Shown piece after piece: positions 19,894 through 29,310 of a stretch of DNA of 64,000 bases (position 1 is the first letter of the stretch; each line of letters begins with the position of its first letter). Both the position numbers and the translations under genes were made by a program. The notes below the pieces were generated by a model. The model searched no databases and was not told where the DNA came from. It saw nothing but the letters and a program-made list of their open reading frames with translations. This DNA is from Eublepharis macularius (taxonomy: Eukaryota > Chordata > Lepidosauria > Squamata > Eublepharidae), in the NCBI RefSeq assembly GCF_028583425.1, contig NC_072796.1, forward strand, positions 141,555,464 to 141,619,463, read 5' to 3'.

Positions 19894-20109
19894 TTAAAAG
19901 ACCAGGGCTTTCCGAGGACGAAAGTGAAGCTTCACGATCACCTTACCCAGACGAAATGGCACGTTCTTGTTCTGATCCGTCTTAATTTCAATAGTGATAG
20001 TGTCTATGTGGTGCTTACTGACAGGTACGTAATGAGGCTTGTCATAAGTAATGGTAATACGCTCATTGCTTTCTCCACGAACTGGGACACACCGGAGTAG
20101 GGTGTGTTT
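19894..20109 (-). pseudogene. Penton-type minor capsid protein, C-terminal remnant
   Basis: A 71-codon open stretch ends at TAA 19894-19896. It has the C-terminal signature of the Polinton minor capsid (penton-type) protein: VPVRG, DKPHYVPV, IDTITIEI and VPF..GKVIVKLHF. There is no start codon, and an in-frame stop (20110-20112) lies directly upstream, with no splice acceptor nearby. The family protein is several hundred residues long, so the N-terminal majority is missing. Only 26-28 bp separate the remnant from the poly(A) signal of the upstream gene, which suggests an internal deletion joined them. Confidence 0.75.
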
Positions 20110-20137
20110 TTACCATTCAAGGTAAAAAATAAAATGT

Positions 20138-20143
20138 TTTATT
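20138..20143 (-). terminator. Poly(A) signal of the right early gene
   Basis: AATAAA on the - strand lies about 20 bp past the stop of the right early gene. An opposite-strand AATAAA overlaps the region (20128-20133). Confidence 0.65.
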
Positions 20144-20163
20144 GTGACAAACTAACTCCTCTT

Positions 20164-20776
20164 CTACTCTTCACTCTGATTAAGGCTGGGGCAAAAGCAT
20201 GACACGCAGGAGATGTTCATATCCACATGGCTGCCGATGTGCAGATTCTCAAAAGCTTGGATAACGTCCTCATCAAACTGGTGTAACAGAATGAAAAAAA
20301 AGGCATAGTTCAGTGAAAAGGCCCCTCAGAGGCCACCCCCAACTTCATTAGCCACCCCATTCACAAACACAAATATTGTTTTACCTCATAACCTGTGAGT
20401 GTTGAACTGTGCTTTCTATGTCCATAGATTCATTTAAAGGTCCATCCTCCTCCTGGTCCTCTGCCACATCCTCAAACTCCTCAGCAGGGGTCCGGAAAAC
20501 ACACCAGAGAGGGTTGGGTATCCCCAAATCCATTTCATCTGCAGGGGGGCCGGTTAACTCCGTTTGTATTCCATGCTGGTTTCCCCATGTTTGTAGCATT
20601 GGATTTTCTATGTTAGCGGGGGGAATTAGATCCAGCTCCGGAGACTTGGCCTGCTCACCTGCCTCAATCTTCCCGTTGCGAATCCGGTAAGTACAATACA
20701 TAGGGAGGAGCTCTCCAAAGTACATCTTAGATGCCAACGGTGTCTTAAATTCCTGGGGCCTCACAGGAGTATCCAT
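20164..20776 (-). CDS. Right early gene, two exons, TIR-encoded start
   Basis: Exon 1 is 20776-20393 (128 codons, ending CAG/GTTATG). Exon 2 is 20277-20164, after a strong pyrimidine-rich acceptor (TTCTGTTACACCAG). Both junctions are phase 0 and give about 165 residues. A better-looking donor nearby (GAG/GTAAAA at about 20383) would break frame. The protein starts MDTPVRP like the left early gene because both starts are inside the TIRs. It has a Pro-rich middle, an LWCVF segment followed by a strongly acidic stretch (EEFEDVAEDQEED), and a C-terminal CVSCFC cluster. No family is recognised. By position and promoter it is an early gene; the acidic and Cys motifs suggest protein-protein contacts (inference). 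Confidence 0.65.
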
Positions 20777-21398
20777 GTTATCAGCAAGAGCCCAGCCGCG
20801 TGTCTGCTAGCGCAAAATGGCTTCTTTCCTAAAAACCACCTTGTATGGGTGTGTCTAAGAGCATCCTATTGGTTGGGGGTGAACGGGCGTGTTGATAGAG
20901 GGGTCACACGGCCATACTCAGCCAATAGCTGTGATGGTTACCCCATTTCCGGGGTGGGGTGCAGCAGGCGGAAGTTCACTGACGTGGAAGTGGGTGGTGT
21001 TTGAGAAAGGGGATCCAGTTACGTTGCAGGGGTTGTGGCCTTCCCATGTCACTTCCGCTGAGGTAATAGGGGAGGGGGTGGCCTGCACACGTCACTTCCT
21101 ATGATACAGCAAATATGCAAAATGCCTAATTAATATGCATGGTATACCCGTCACTTCCGATGATGTCATGGGTGGGGGTGGCCAGCTTACGCCAATTCCG
21201 GTGATGTGGCAGGGGGAGTGGTCTGCTGGCGTCACTTCCGATGACGTCAGGGGATGCAGCACAGCTTGCTCACGTCATTTCCGGTGGCGTGGCTTGATGG
21301 CGTCATTTCTGGTGACGTCACAGGGGGCGCCATTGCTTACGTCACCTCTGGTGACGTAATATTGCCTCATTAATTATTCATTGTGTACCCTTTTACTA
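20747..21398 (-). repeat. Right terminal inverted repeat
   Basis: This is the reverse-complement partner of 6207-6887. It contains the start codon and first residues (MDTPVRP) of the right early gene. The near-identity of the two arms suggests a young insertion or arm-to-arm correction. Confidence 0.92.
21338..21358. promoter_or_regulatory. Perfect near-terminal palindrome, right copy
   Basis: This is the mirror of the site at 6248-6268, again about 40 bp from the outer end. Its conservation in both arms follows from the TIR identity. Confidence 0.6.
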
Positions 21399-22686
21399 CT
21401 ACAGTGGCCTGATGTGTAGACATTTGTTGGCAATTCTGTCTACATTCATGCTCTAATAAACTTTGACTGCCCTTAAAGACACAGCCAGACAGGTTCCCTC
21501 CACCCACATGCTTCAGTTGGCAACATTCCCTCTATCTAGCCTTACCTGTACGTTGTGTCCCTGCGATTTCGTTTGTCGCTTGTACATATTGTAAATAAAT
21601 AGATTCCCACCAAACTGGCTTAAAACATTGGTTCTTTTACTTTCTCAGGGAAGGAGGAGAACATCTGTGTGTTGGGTGTTCCTCAGAAATACCTACTCCT
21701 GCAAAATTTCTCGTGAATTGACTTCAAACAAAAAGAAATCCTGATGTTATTTGCAGCTGGCTCCCAAATGCATCTCTCCCACCCCCCCTCCATTATCCAC
21801 TGGCTCAGCAGTTCTCAAAGTTGAGCATTTTTGCCTTTCTCAGCACTTTTTTCACAAGCCACTGAGAGATTCCTCCAGTCTGAACCCGAACGGATAAGGG
21901 TCTGATTTCAAATGTGTGAACCAGTTAATTGGGTCCTGGCGCGTGCTTTTTGCAAGATTCATGGTTCTGGGTGAGGCTGAAATCATTAGATATGCTTATC
22001 CCAAGCTGAATTAGACAATTTAATTGTCCTTAAGCATGCCACCCTCCCTAGGATATGTTCTCACACACAGCCTCCCTGCCAACACAGTGTCAAAAGCCTT
22101 GATTTGCTTTTAAAATCTCGACCCGCCCCCCGCCGAATTAAACTCACAAAACAAGTGTCGTCACAACAACCACAGTGTTAGTGGAAGATTGCAAGTGTCT
22201 TTGAATTCTTGGAAGGTTTGAAATGAGTGTGTGGTTTGTTAACGTTCACTGAAAATGGATGCTGAATGTTTCATGGTACCCAACAAGACACAGATTAAAT
22301 GGCTGAAGGAGAGCAAAGCAGGAACCGATGTTTCTTTTACATAAAATAAAAAGTATACAGATTAAAACAAGCATGTTTTCAAAAGCATTAAAAAGTAAAT
22401 TTAAAAAAATAATAACATATGGCATAACCCTTAGTATTGCACTGTGCTTATGAGTGTACCGATACAGATCCAGAGAGAAAAAAACCCAAAAGATTTTAAT
22501 CAAAACTGAAATGGTGTGATTGTATATGTGTGGGCTTACCATATAATTCAAAATTTCTGAGCCTGCACGTATCAGGCAATGATGGAAACTGAGATTTTTG
22601 TTTGATTTAGAATTGTACACTATGTTACTTACACTGAAGAAGCAAGACTTACATATTCAGAGGGGTAGCTGTGTCTCTCTCTTCTG
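21399..22686. other. Intergenic DNA, no gene recognised
   Basis: AT-rich right flank of the viral element. No coding or clear repeat signal was seen by eye. Confidence 0.5.
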
Positions 22687-22905
22687 TTTAGGGTTACCAG
22701 CCTCCAGTTAGTGACTGGAGATCTCCCGGAATTACAACTGGTCTCCAGGCCACAGAGATCAATTCACCTGGAAAAAATGGCTACTTTGGGGGGTGGACCA
22801 TGCCAAGGTCCTTTTCCTCCCCAAACCCCACTTTCTCCAGGTTTCTCCAGGTTTCATCCCCCAGATCTCCAGGGATTTCCCAACTTGGAGCTGGCAACCC
22901 TACTT
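22687..22905 (+). repeat. TIR-bearing interspersed repeat
   Basis: A full copy of the family seen at position 1, starting GGGTTACCAGCCTCCAG and ending GAGCTGGCAACCCT, that is, with inverted ends. Probably a short non-autonomous DNA transposon. Confidence 0.7.
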
Positions 22906-23929
22906 CTGTTGGTCATCTTCAAGCCACAAAGGCCTAACAGGAACTCTGTCTTGACCACACGTCTAGGGACAATGGGAGAAATCCCAGCTCTGAGAACTTA
23001 GGATGGACTTTTAAATGCTGCAGCATCAAGGATTACTCTCCTATCCTGGGAACAACATTGTTAGGATAAGTGTAGAGTTTAGGGTTTAGACAACTGGGTG
23101 TTTTCACCATTCTTGACATCTTTGCTCAGCCTGATGCTTGAACAGACCACGTATACTCTTTGAACTTGCTTATATTTTGAACAGTCGAAGCTTGATCTCT
23201 GTAACACACCATGCCTATTCGGTCCCACTTTCCAAAGAGGGGGAAACGGGAGGAACAGAGGTTGAGCTCGCCATTCCTAAAGTGCGATACCGTGATACAT
23301 CTTCTCCACGCAAGCTAGCACGAGGGATGCTGCAGACACAGCAACTCGGCAGAGACTTTAAATGGCAACACGGATACAGAGTGCTATAAAGACGAATCCA
23401 GTTAGCAGGAGAAACTCTTTCAGATTTGCTGGTGGCAGCAGTTACTACCAAGAGAGTAGTTGTCCCCCCACCTCTGGGAGTAAGATAAAGGGGTAGTTTT
23501 GCCAGGCGGAGATCTGGGACAGCAATGGGGCTTTCCTGAGCTCCCAGGACCTGATGGAACAGGGCTTGTAAGTCCAACACCTGGTTTTTATTCCAGGAGA
23601 AGTTTTGGGGTACTAGTATCCACTGTAAGCTGTGTGACATGCGCCTGATCAAGTGGGCGCTATTCCATGAAAACTTAAAAACTAAACACTTGTTAGCCTG
23701 CAAGATGCCACACGACTCATGTTTTTCTTTATTTAAAAACAAGCTGGGGACCTGTGAGGCTTATGGGGGACTGACAGGAGTTATGAAGTCACACAAACAG
23801 CTTGAAACCACTGAGCCGGACAAGATGCTGCTGCCCTGAATCTTCTGGAAGTGTATTATACGGCTTTATTGCATTGCTTTCTGATTTTTATCACCCACTT
23901 TTATCGCGTTTATTTGTATGCGTTGCAGT
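22906..23929. other. Intergenic DNA, no gene recognised
   Basis: The open frames at 23215-23742 and elsewhere lack domain or splice support. Nothing else was seen. Confidence 0.5.
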
Positions 23930-23934
23930 GTTTT

Positions 23935-24055
23935 GTGTGGTGTAGTGGCAACTAGAGTCTGGGAGGCACGGGTTCAAATCTTTATTCTACCATGGAAGCT
24001 TGTTGAGGGAACTTGGGCCAGCCACACCCGCTCAGCCTAACCTACCTCACGCATG
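23935..24055 (+). mobile_element. Degenerate tRNA-derived SINE
   Basis: A box-A-like 'gtgtggtgtagtggcaac' and box-B-like GGTTCAAATC are followed by 'cttgggccagccac' and 'cctacctcac', as in the other SINE copies but diverged. Confidence 0.6.
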
Positions 24056-24136
24056 CAAAGCCCCATTGCAGAGAAGCAAGCAAGCAGGCAAGCAAAATCT
24101 AGAGTTTGAACAGGAAGTGAGTGGAATAGCGGAGGA

Positions 24137-24580
24137 GCGAACTGAGTCTTTCTACATGAGAGATCTGACATGTGAAGAACATGTGTTGGGAGAAGCAATG
24201 TTAGCTGGGAAGGGTAGTTTAAAAAGACAGAGCCGGTGGCAGGGCAAAGGCTTTGCTATGCACTGGAGCCATGTGAAGGGGCTGTGAAATGCCAGGAGGG
24301 AAAGTTCAGCCCATGATAACCTCTCCTGGTCCAAGCCCGGCTCTGGAAGGCAGCTCCAGCCCATTTCCATTCCTTGCTGCCCTCTGGTAGCGATCCCAGT
24401 CTTAGACTGGAGAGGTGAAATTGACAGAGCCTTTGAGGGGTGAAGATGAAATTAACAAACCCTCTGAGGAGCGATCTCCTCCTGCTCTGTCTTTTAAAAC
24501 TATGCTTCCTTGCTAACATTGAGTCTCCTTACACTTGATGAACATGTGCTGAGGAATCTTGTGTAGACAGACTCTCAGAG
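24137..24580. mobile_element. Foldback (MITE-like) element with ~95-bp inverted arms
   Basis: The left arm (about 24137-24240) is the diverged reverse complement of the right arm (about 24484-24580): for example 'gttagctggg...aaaaagacagagc' against 'gctctgtctttt...gctaacat'. The ends read 'ctgagtctttctacatg' and 'gtgtagacagactctcag'. Non-autonomous, family unknown. Confidence 0.6.
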
Positions 24581-25013
24581 GGACCATGTATTTATGGTAA
24601 AATACTTACTTTGCATATAGAAGGCTGGGGTTCATTTCTTGACATCTCCAGTTTCAGGGTCTCCGATGGAGTGTCATGGTCAATGCACAGGGGCAATACA
24701 CTATGCAGTTTTATTCTGTGGCATAAGCTTTCGTGTTTTCTTCTGCCACTTCTTATGTTGTGTTCACTTATTATTATGTCCGAATAAATCTGTAAAGTCT
24801 TTCAAGTCAGGTGTCTCAAAACTCTGCCGCTTTTCTGGCAGCAAGATAACCCTGGCTGCATTTGTCACCTTAGAAAACATTGGATTTAGGAACCGACAGT
24901 AGTTTATTGTCATCAGTTCAATACGGATAAATGTTTGATGAAACAGTCAGTTGGGGTGTTTTTAAAACAATACAAAGGTTGGACTTGCAGGAAAAGGGGC
25001 GGCTGCTGGTCAC

Positions 25014-25234
25014 TGGGGTTGCCAGTCTCCAGGTGGGGTCTGGAGATCTCCTCAAATTACAACTGAGCTCCAGAGAACAGAGATCAGTTGCCCTGGAGAA
25101 AACGGCTGCTTTGGAGGACGGACTTTATGGCACCGTGTCCCTGATGAAGTTCCTGCCTTCCCCAAACCCTGCTTTTCCCAGGCTCTACCCCCAAATCTCC
25201 AGGAATTTCCCAACCCAGAGTTGGCAACCCTACC
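25014..25234 (+). repeat. TIR-bearing interspersed repeat
   Basis: Another copy of the family at 22687-22905, starting GGGGTTGCCAGTCTCCAG and ending GAGTTGGCAACCCT. Confidence 0.7.
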
Positions 25235-25314
25235 ATTCATGTTGCCTACTCTGCCCGGCCCAAAGGGCTGTAGCCAAGGTGGGGCCAGCAGTCAGTACAT
25301 CATTATTGTCTACG

Positions 25315-25510
25315 GATGCCAATTCTAGATTGGGAAATTCCTGGAGATTTGGGTGTTGAGGCTGTGGAAGAGACTTCAGTGGGGTATAATTCCGAGGAGC
25401 CTGCCCTCCAAAGCAGCCATTTTCTTCAGGGGAACTGTTCCCTGCCATCTGCAGTTCAGCTGTAAATCCAGGAGATCTCCAGACCCCACCTGGAGGTTGG
25501 CGACTGTATG
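25315..25510 (-). repeat. TIR-bearing interspersed repeat, inverted copy
   Basis: The same family in reverse orientation, less than 100 bp from the 25014-25234 copy, so the pair forms a large inverted arrangement. Confidence 0.7.
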
Positions 25511-25559
25511 ATGTCACTTCATCTGGCACACTAGTTTGCCCCACCTAGTGATGGAGGCT

Positions 25560-25860
25560 GTGTTTCTGCAAGCAATGCAAAACTGAATTATTCAAGAGGG
25601 CTTTTTACTCAGATAGGAAGGCTGTACTGTAAGGAAGTGGTCCCAAAGAAATGCACTGGTAAAAGGGACAGGGACTATAGTCAATACTACTACATACTAT
25701 CTGTTGCTGTAAGTATGAATCTGCTGGGTAGTTTCTGTAGATAGGGACTATAAACTTTACTTCTGTGTACTGTCTTGCTATACGTATGAGCCTTCTGGGT
25801 AGTTTCTGTGTTGTTTAATATCATAGAATCATAGAATCTTAGAATTGCTTATGCTCTGTT
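25560..25860 (+). mobile_element. LINE tail fragment
   Basis: 'gcaaaactgaattattcaag' onward is collinear with 47360-47590: an ORF2 C-terminal remnant and its 3' untranslated region. Confidence 0.6.
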
Positions 25861-25865
25861 TGTGC

Positions 25866-26050
25866 AGTGGGGAGTGCCCTCAAGTCATAGGTGACTTATG
25901 GCGACCCCTAGTGGCGTTTTCATTGTAATAGACTAATGCAAGTGGTTTGCCCTTGCCTGCCTCTGCAGTCCTGCACTTGAGGTCTCCCATCTAACTACTA
26001 ACCAAGACTGACTTTGCTTAGCTTTGGGTTCTCCTAGGCTATACAAGTCA
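25866..26050 (-). mobile_element. 5S rRNA-derived SINE
   Basis: Read on the - strand, the sequence contains the 5S rRNA internal control region pattern (TAGTTAGATGGGAGACC), with a BovB/Sauria-type 'cttatggcgacc' tail. A second copy lies at 34655-34840. Confidence 0.7.
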
Positions 26051-26074
26051 GGGCATTCTTGGTTTAGCATTTCT

Positions 26075-26420
26075 TCAATTTATTTTATTTTATTTTATTT
26101 ACATCCTTTATAGTCCACCTTTCTCACTGAGACTCAAGGCAGATTACACAGTGTGAGATTAGTATAGTCGGTATCAAGGACGCTTCTATAAATAAATATA
26201 TATAAGTTTACAAGACATAGTGTTAGCAAGAATCCAATACAGAGTTGAAGAAATGCTGTATTGTTCTGTACTGGATTTCTGCTGGTTTTAAACCCTTGCA
26301 AATTTGCATGTACATACTCTATTCCAATGTTTATTGAAGCATCTTTGAAATGACAGTGATGACGGACACTGTGTAATCCACCTTGAGTCTCAGTGAGAAA
26401 AGCGGTCTACAAATAACACA
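26075..26420. mobile_element. LINE 3' end fragments
   Basis: The motif 'cctttctcactgagactcaaggc' appears on + at about 26115 and as its reverse complement near 26380. This is the 3' end of the LINE that recurs at 43010, 43820, 47740, 50420, 58380 and 62190, here in opposing orientation. Confidence 0.65.
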
Positions 26421-26589
26421 AATCAGTCTATCAAATATAATTGATCCAGGGTATCTCCCCCAAATATAACCCTGCTGTAAGAGAATGCCCTTCATGCATC
26501 TCGTCCGTAAGAAAACATAAGCTGGTAGAGTCGCTCCTTGCCCTCTTGGTCTCCCCCTGGAGCTCATACTCCAGTTTGCTTTATGATTT

Positions 26590-26725
26590 GAAATAGATCC
26601 TGAGGAGTTAGCCATGTTAGTCTGTAGTTGCAAAATAGTAAAGAGTCCAGTAGCATCTTTAAGACGAACCAACTTGAGCATAAGCTTATGAGAACCACAG
26701 CTCTCTTCATCAGATGCAGGGCTTG
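26590..26725 (-). mobile_element. Penelope-like element tail
   Basis: 'gagttagccatgttagtctg ... agtccagtagcatctttaagac ... ttcatcagatgca' is the recurrent tail whose - strand encodes a short ending like DEENCDSRKL. Confidence 0.75.
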
Positions 26726-26914
26726 AAATAGTGAACCCGAAGGTGATATTTTTGCATTTTACTTACCACTAATATCAACGGGGGATTAATTTTGCGGTCT
26801 TTCTTGCTAAATAGTCTGGATTAATTTAGTAGACATTTGATTGATGTATAAAAACTAACTTTTGATTGATGTGTAAAAACTAACTTTCTCCTTTCTCCTA
26901 ACAGGAAAGTTAGT

Positions 26915-27370
26915 AAAGAGTCCAGTAGCACCGTTAAGACTAACCAACTTTATTGCAGCATAAGCTTTTGAGTACCACACCTCTCTTCGTCAGATGCATT
27001 GTCAGCTTTCGAGAACCACAGTTCACTTCATCAGATGCAACTTTATTGTAGTATAAGCTTTCGAGAACCACAGTTCTCTTCATCAGATGCAACTTTATTG
27101 TGGTATAAGCTTTCGAGAACCACAGCTGTCTTCGTCAGATGCATTGTCAGCTTTCGAGAACCACAGTTCTCTTTGTCAGACGCAACTTCATTGTAGTATA
27201 AGCTTTCGAGAACCACAGCTCTCTTTGTCAGATGCATCTGACAATGAGACCTGTGGTTCTTGAAAGCCTATGCTACAATAAAGTTGGTTAGTCTTAAAGG
27301 TGCTACTGGACTCTTTACTATTTTGCAACTATACACGAACGAGGCTAACGCCTCTGGATCTATAACCAGA
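26915..27370 (-). repeat. Tandem array of Penelope-like tail units
   Basis: A ~58-bp unit (actttattgtagtataagctttcgagaaccacag...tcagatgc) repeats about five times between 26940 and 27240, followed by an inverted tail copy to about 27310. This is a minisatellite grown from a retroelement end. Confidence 0.8.
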
Positions 27371-27539
27371 AAGTTGGCTTTATTATCGTATCAATAGGGA
27401 ACTTACTTTGTTAGCTCCTTAGGAGAAACATATTTATGCCATGGTTTCGATATGAAAATAAGGTAGTATTTGGTCGTCGACTCTATTTCAGTTTCTAGTA
27501 TTACTTTGGGTTGGGTACAGAGAACTGGGAGCAAATAGT

Positions 27540-27792
27540 TCACGCTGTTCCTTCTATTGCCGCCTTCGCATGGAACCCTCAGGTGTAATCCGGACGCTCA
27601 AAGCGCTTTCCCTCTTTGGACTAGCCAGCTGGACAGTCTCCTTGGCGACGGGCGCGCGGTGATGACGTTTACGGAAGTGGGGCGACTGGGGCAGCCGAGG
27701 CTCCCCTCTTTGGTTGTGGGCGCGGGATTGTAACGTCAGGCTGAGGCAGGCAGACGGTTGCCGGCTGAAGAGGAGGCGAAAATACAAGCGGG
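27540..27792 (+). promoter_or_regulatory. ZC3H3 promoter and 5' leader
   Basis: GC-rich TATA-less sequence precedes the ZC3H3 ATG. It has a CRE-like TGATGACGTTT joined to an ETS-like ACGGAAGTG at about 27660-27680, plus further CG-rich motifs. The transcription start is not resolved. Confidence 0.6.
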
Positions 27793-27838
27793 ATGGAAGA
27801 GAACGAGCAGCTGAGGCGCCAGATCCGCCTGCTGCAAG
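27793..27838 (+). CDS. ZC3H3 exon 1 (coding part)
   Basis: The ATG at 27793 opens MEENEQLRRQIRLLQ, the conserved N-terminus of ZC3H3 (CCCH zinc-finger protein 3, also Smicl), ending in phase 1 at CAAG/GTGAGG. ZC3H3 is a nuclear protein linked to the CPSF polyadenylation machinery and to poly(A)+ mRNA export. The phase fits exon 2 at 30440. The CCCH fingers are encoded by later exons outside this window. Confidence 0.9.
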
Positions 27839-28190
27839 GTGAGGCGTCCGGGGGAGGGGGCTCAGGGGGGCTCAGCCTCAGGAAGGATGAAGGGGGGGGG
27901 TTGTTTGTGTGAGAGGGACCCAGGCGTCCGGGCGAGGCCCATTGGGCCCCTGCTGTGCTACTGAAAGGTTGTGGCCTGTGCGGGGGTGGGGGTGGGGGTC
28001 AGATACGGATTTGGGCTGCATATTTATTGACTTAGAAATTCTTTTTCTGCCGCCTGTCCAGAAACATAAACATATTTTTTACAACATGAAAAAATAAATG
28101 AATAGAAAGCGTTAAAATATTTTTTAAATTTTATTTATGTCATTTATGGTTCTGAACGCATATTGTTCCCTAGTGGAGCTTTGGGTTGTT
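27839..28190 (+). other. ZC3H3 intron 1, start
   Basis: GC-rich intron start, then an AT-rich stretch. No other feature was seen before the CR1 fragment. The intron runs to 30439. Confidence 0.7.
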
Positions 28191-28194
28191 ACAA

Positions 28195-28560
28195 CGACCC
28201 AGTCAAGTAAAAGGAGCACCTTAGAAGGGGCCTCCAGGGTCATCTAGCCCAACCCCCTGCCCGATGCAGAAAATTCACAACTACCTGCTCCCCCCACCCC
28301 CAATGACCCCTGCTCCATGCCCTGAAGATGGCAAAACACCTGGGGAAATTGCTACCTGACCCCAAGGTGGCGATTGGCCTTAGCCTGGGCGTGTAAGAAG
28401 GGGCCATGGGAGCTAAGCACTGATGGAGCCCTTCCTGCCCTCCCTCTCAGGATCTGTCCAGGTTCACAGAATCAGCATTGCTGTCAGGTGGCCATCCAGC
28501 CTCTGCTTAAAAACCTCAGTGGAAGCTTGTTCCACTGAGAGACTGCTCTAACTGTCAGGA
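28195..28560 (+). mobile_element. CR1-type LINE 3' fragment
   Basis: 'cagggtcatctagcccaaccccctgc' and 'gcaaaacacctggggaaattgctacctgacccc' match the copy at 55700-56500. This is the typical CR1 3' region. Confidence 0.75.
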
Positions 28561-28736
28561 AGGTGTATTATATGCCTTAAAGAACATAATGTGTGAAGTA
28601 GCCCACTTGGTGGCTGTTTTAGGTTGAAATGGGAGTGTGGAGGGAGAGAAATGCTGAAATATCACAGCTGGCTTGGAGAAAACTGCTTCCTGGCCTGCTT
28701 CCTGAACTTAAAGACCAACTGAATTTCCTGGGCATA

Positions 28737-29310
28737 GATCCAGAGGAGTTAGCCATGTTAGTCTGTAGTAGCAAAATTGAAGAGTCCTGTAGCACCTTTA
28801 AGACTAACCAACTTTACTGTAGCATAAGTTTTCGAGAATCACAGTTCTCTTCGTCAGATGCATGGAGGGTAAGAAGAAACGGGTCAGATATATAGGTGGA
28901 GAGGGGAGGGGGGAGTAGATGCAATCAGTAGCTTCTGATAATGGGGTCAGTTGGCTTCTGATAATGAAATCAGTTACCTCTGATAATGTGATAACCATTC
29001 ATAGTCCCTATTCAGTCCCAGCTTGACAGAGTCAAATTTGCATATGAATTCCAATTCAGCAGCTTCCGGTTGGATTTTGTTTTTGAAAGGTTTCTGTTGA
29101 ACCACAGCGACCTTTAAGTCTTTGATGGAATGTCCTGGTAGATTGAAGTGTTCTCCCACTGGTTTTTGGACGTTTCCATTTCTAATGTCAGATTTGTGTC
29201 CATTTATTCTTTTGCGTAGAGGTTGGCTGGTTTGTCCAATGTACAGAGCAGAGGGACATTGTTGGCACATGAGGGCATATATCACGTTGGAGGATGAGCA
29301 GCTGTAAGAG
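28737..29310 (-). mobile_element. Penelope-like element with GIY-YIG endonuclease remnant
   Basis: The - strand frame 29285-28974 encodes a GIY-YIG-type domain: CQQCPSALYIGQTSQPLRKRINGH is the YIG...R core, preceded by a CxxC pair. Downstream lies the tail (DEENC-like region and GAGTCCTGTAGCACC). This ties the many short tails in the window to a Penelope-like retroelement. It is 5'-truncated, with no reverse-transcriptase domain. Confidence 0.85.

Larger units (their letters stand above)
6207..21398. mobile_element. Endogenous Maverick/Polinton (adintovirus-like) element
   Basis: The element is a 15.2 kb unit bounded by long inverted repeats. Its gene set defines the class: protein-primed-type B-family polymerase, A32/FtsK-type packaging ATPase, adenain-type cysteine protease, double-jelly-roll-type major capsid protein, a penton-type remnant, and pVI-like and basic core-like small proteins. 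Rightward replication genes and leftward capsid genes converge near 17.5 kb. No retroviral-type integrase is visible in any frame. The capsid gene is frameshifted, the penton gene is 5'-truncated, and two retroelement insertions (about 1.28 kb together) sit in one ORF. I found no matching 6-bp target duplication at the ends. The partial word CACTGTA recurs just outside both ends (6188-6194 and, inverted, 21400-21406), so the outer boundary may lie slightly further out. Confidence 0.93.

Noticed and set aside
19876..20100. 74-codon + strand frame over the penton remnant
   Set aside because: It is the antisense shadow of a - strand stretch with clear penton-type signature.
20889..21359. Open frames in the right TIR and their mirror images in the left TIR (6251-6745)
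   Set aside because: They are the same CRE/ETS array read as codons. Low-complexity repeats of short words explain the openness.
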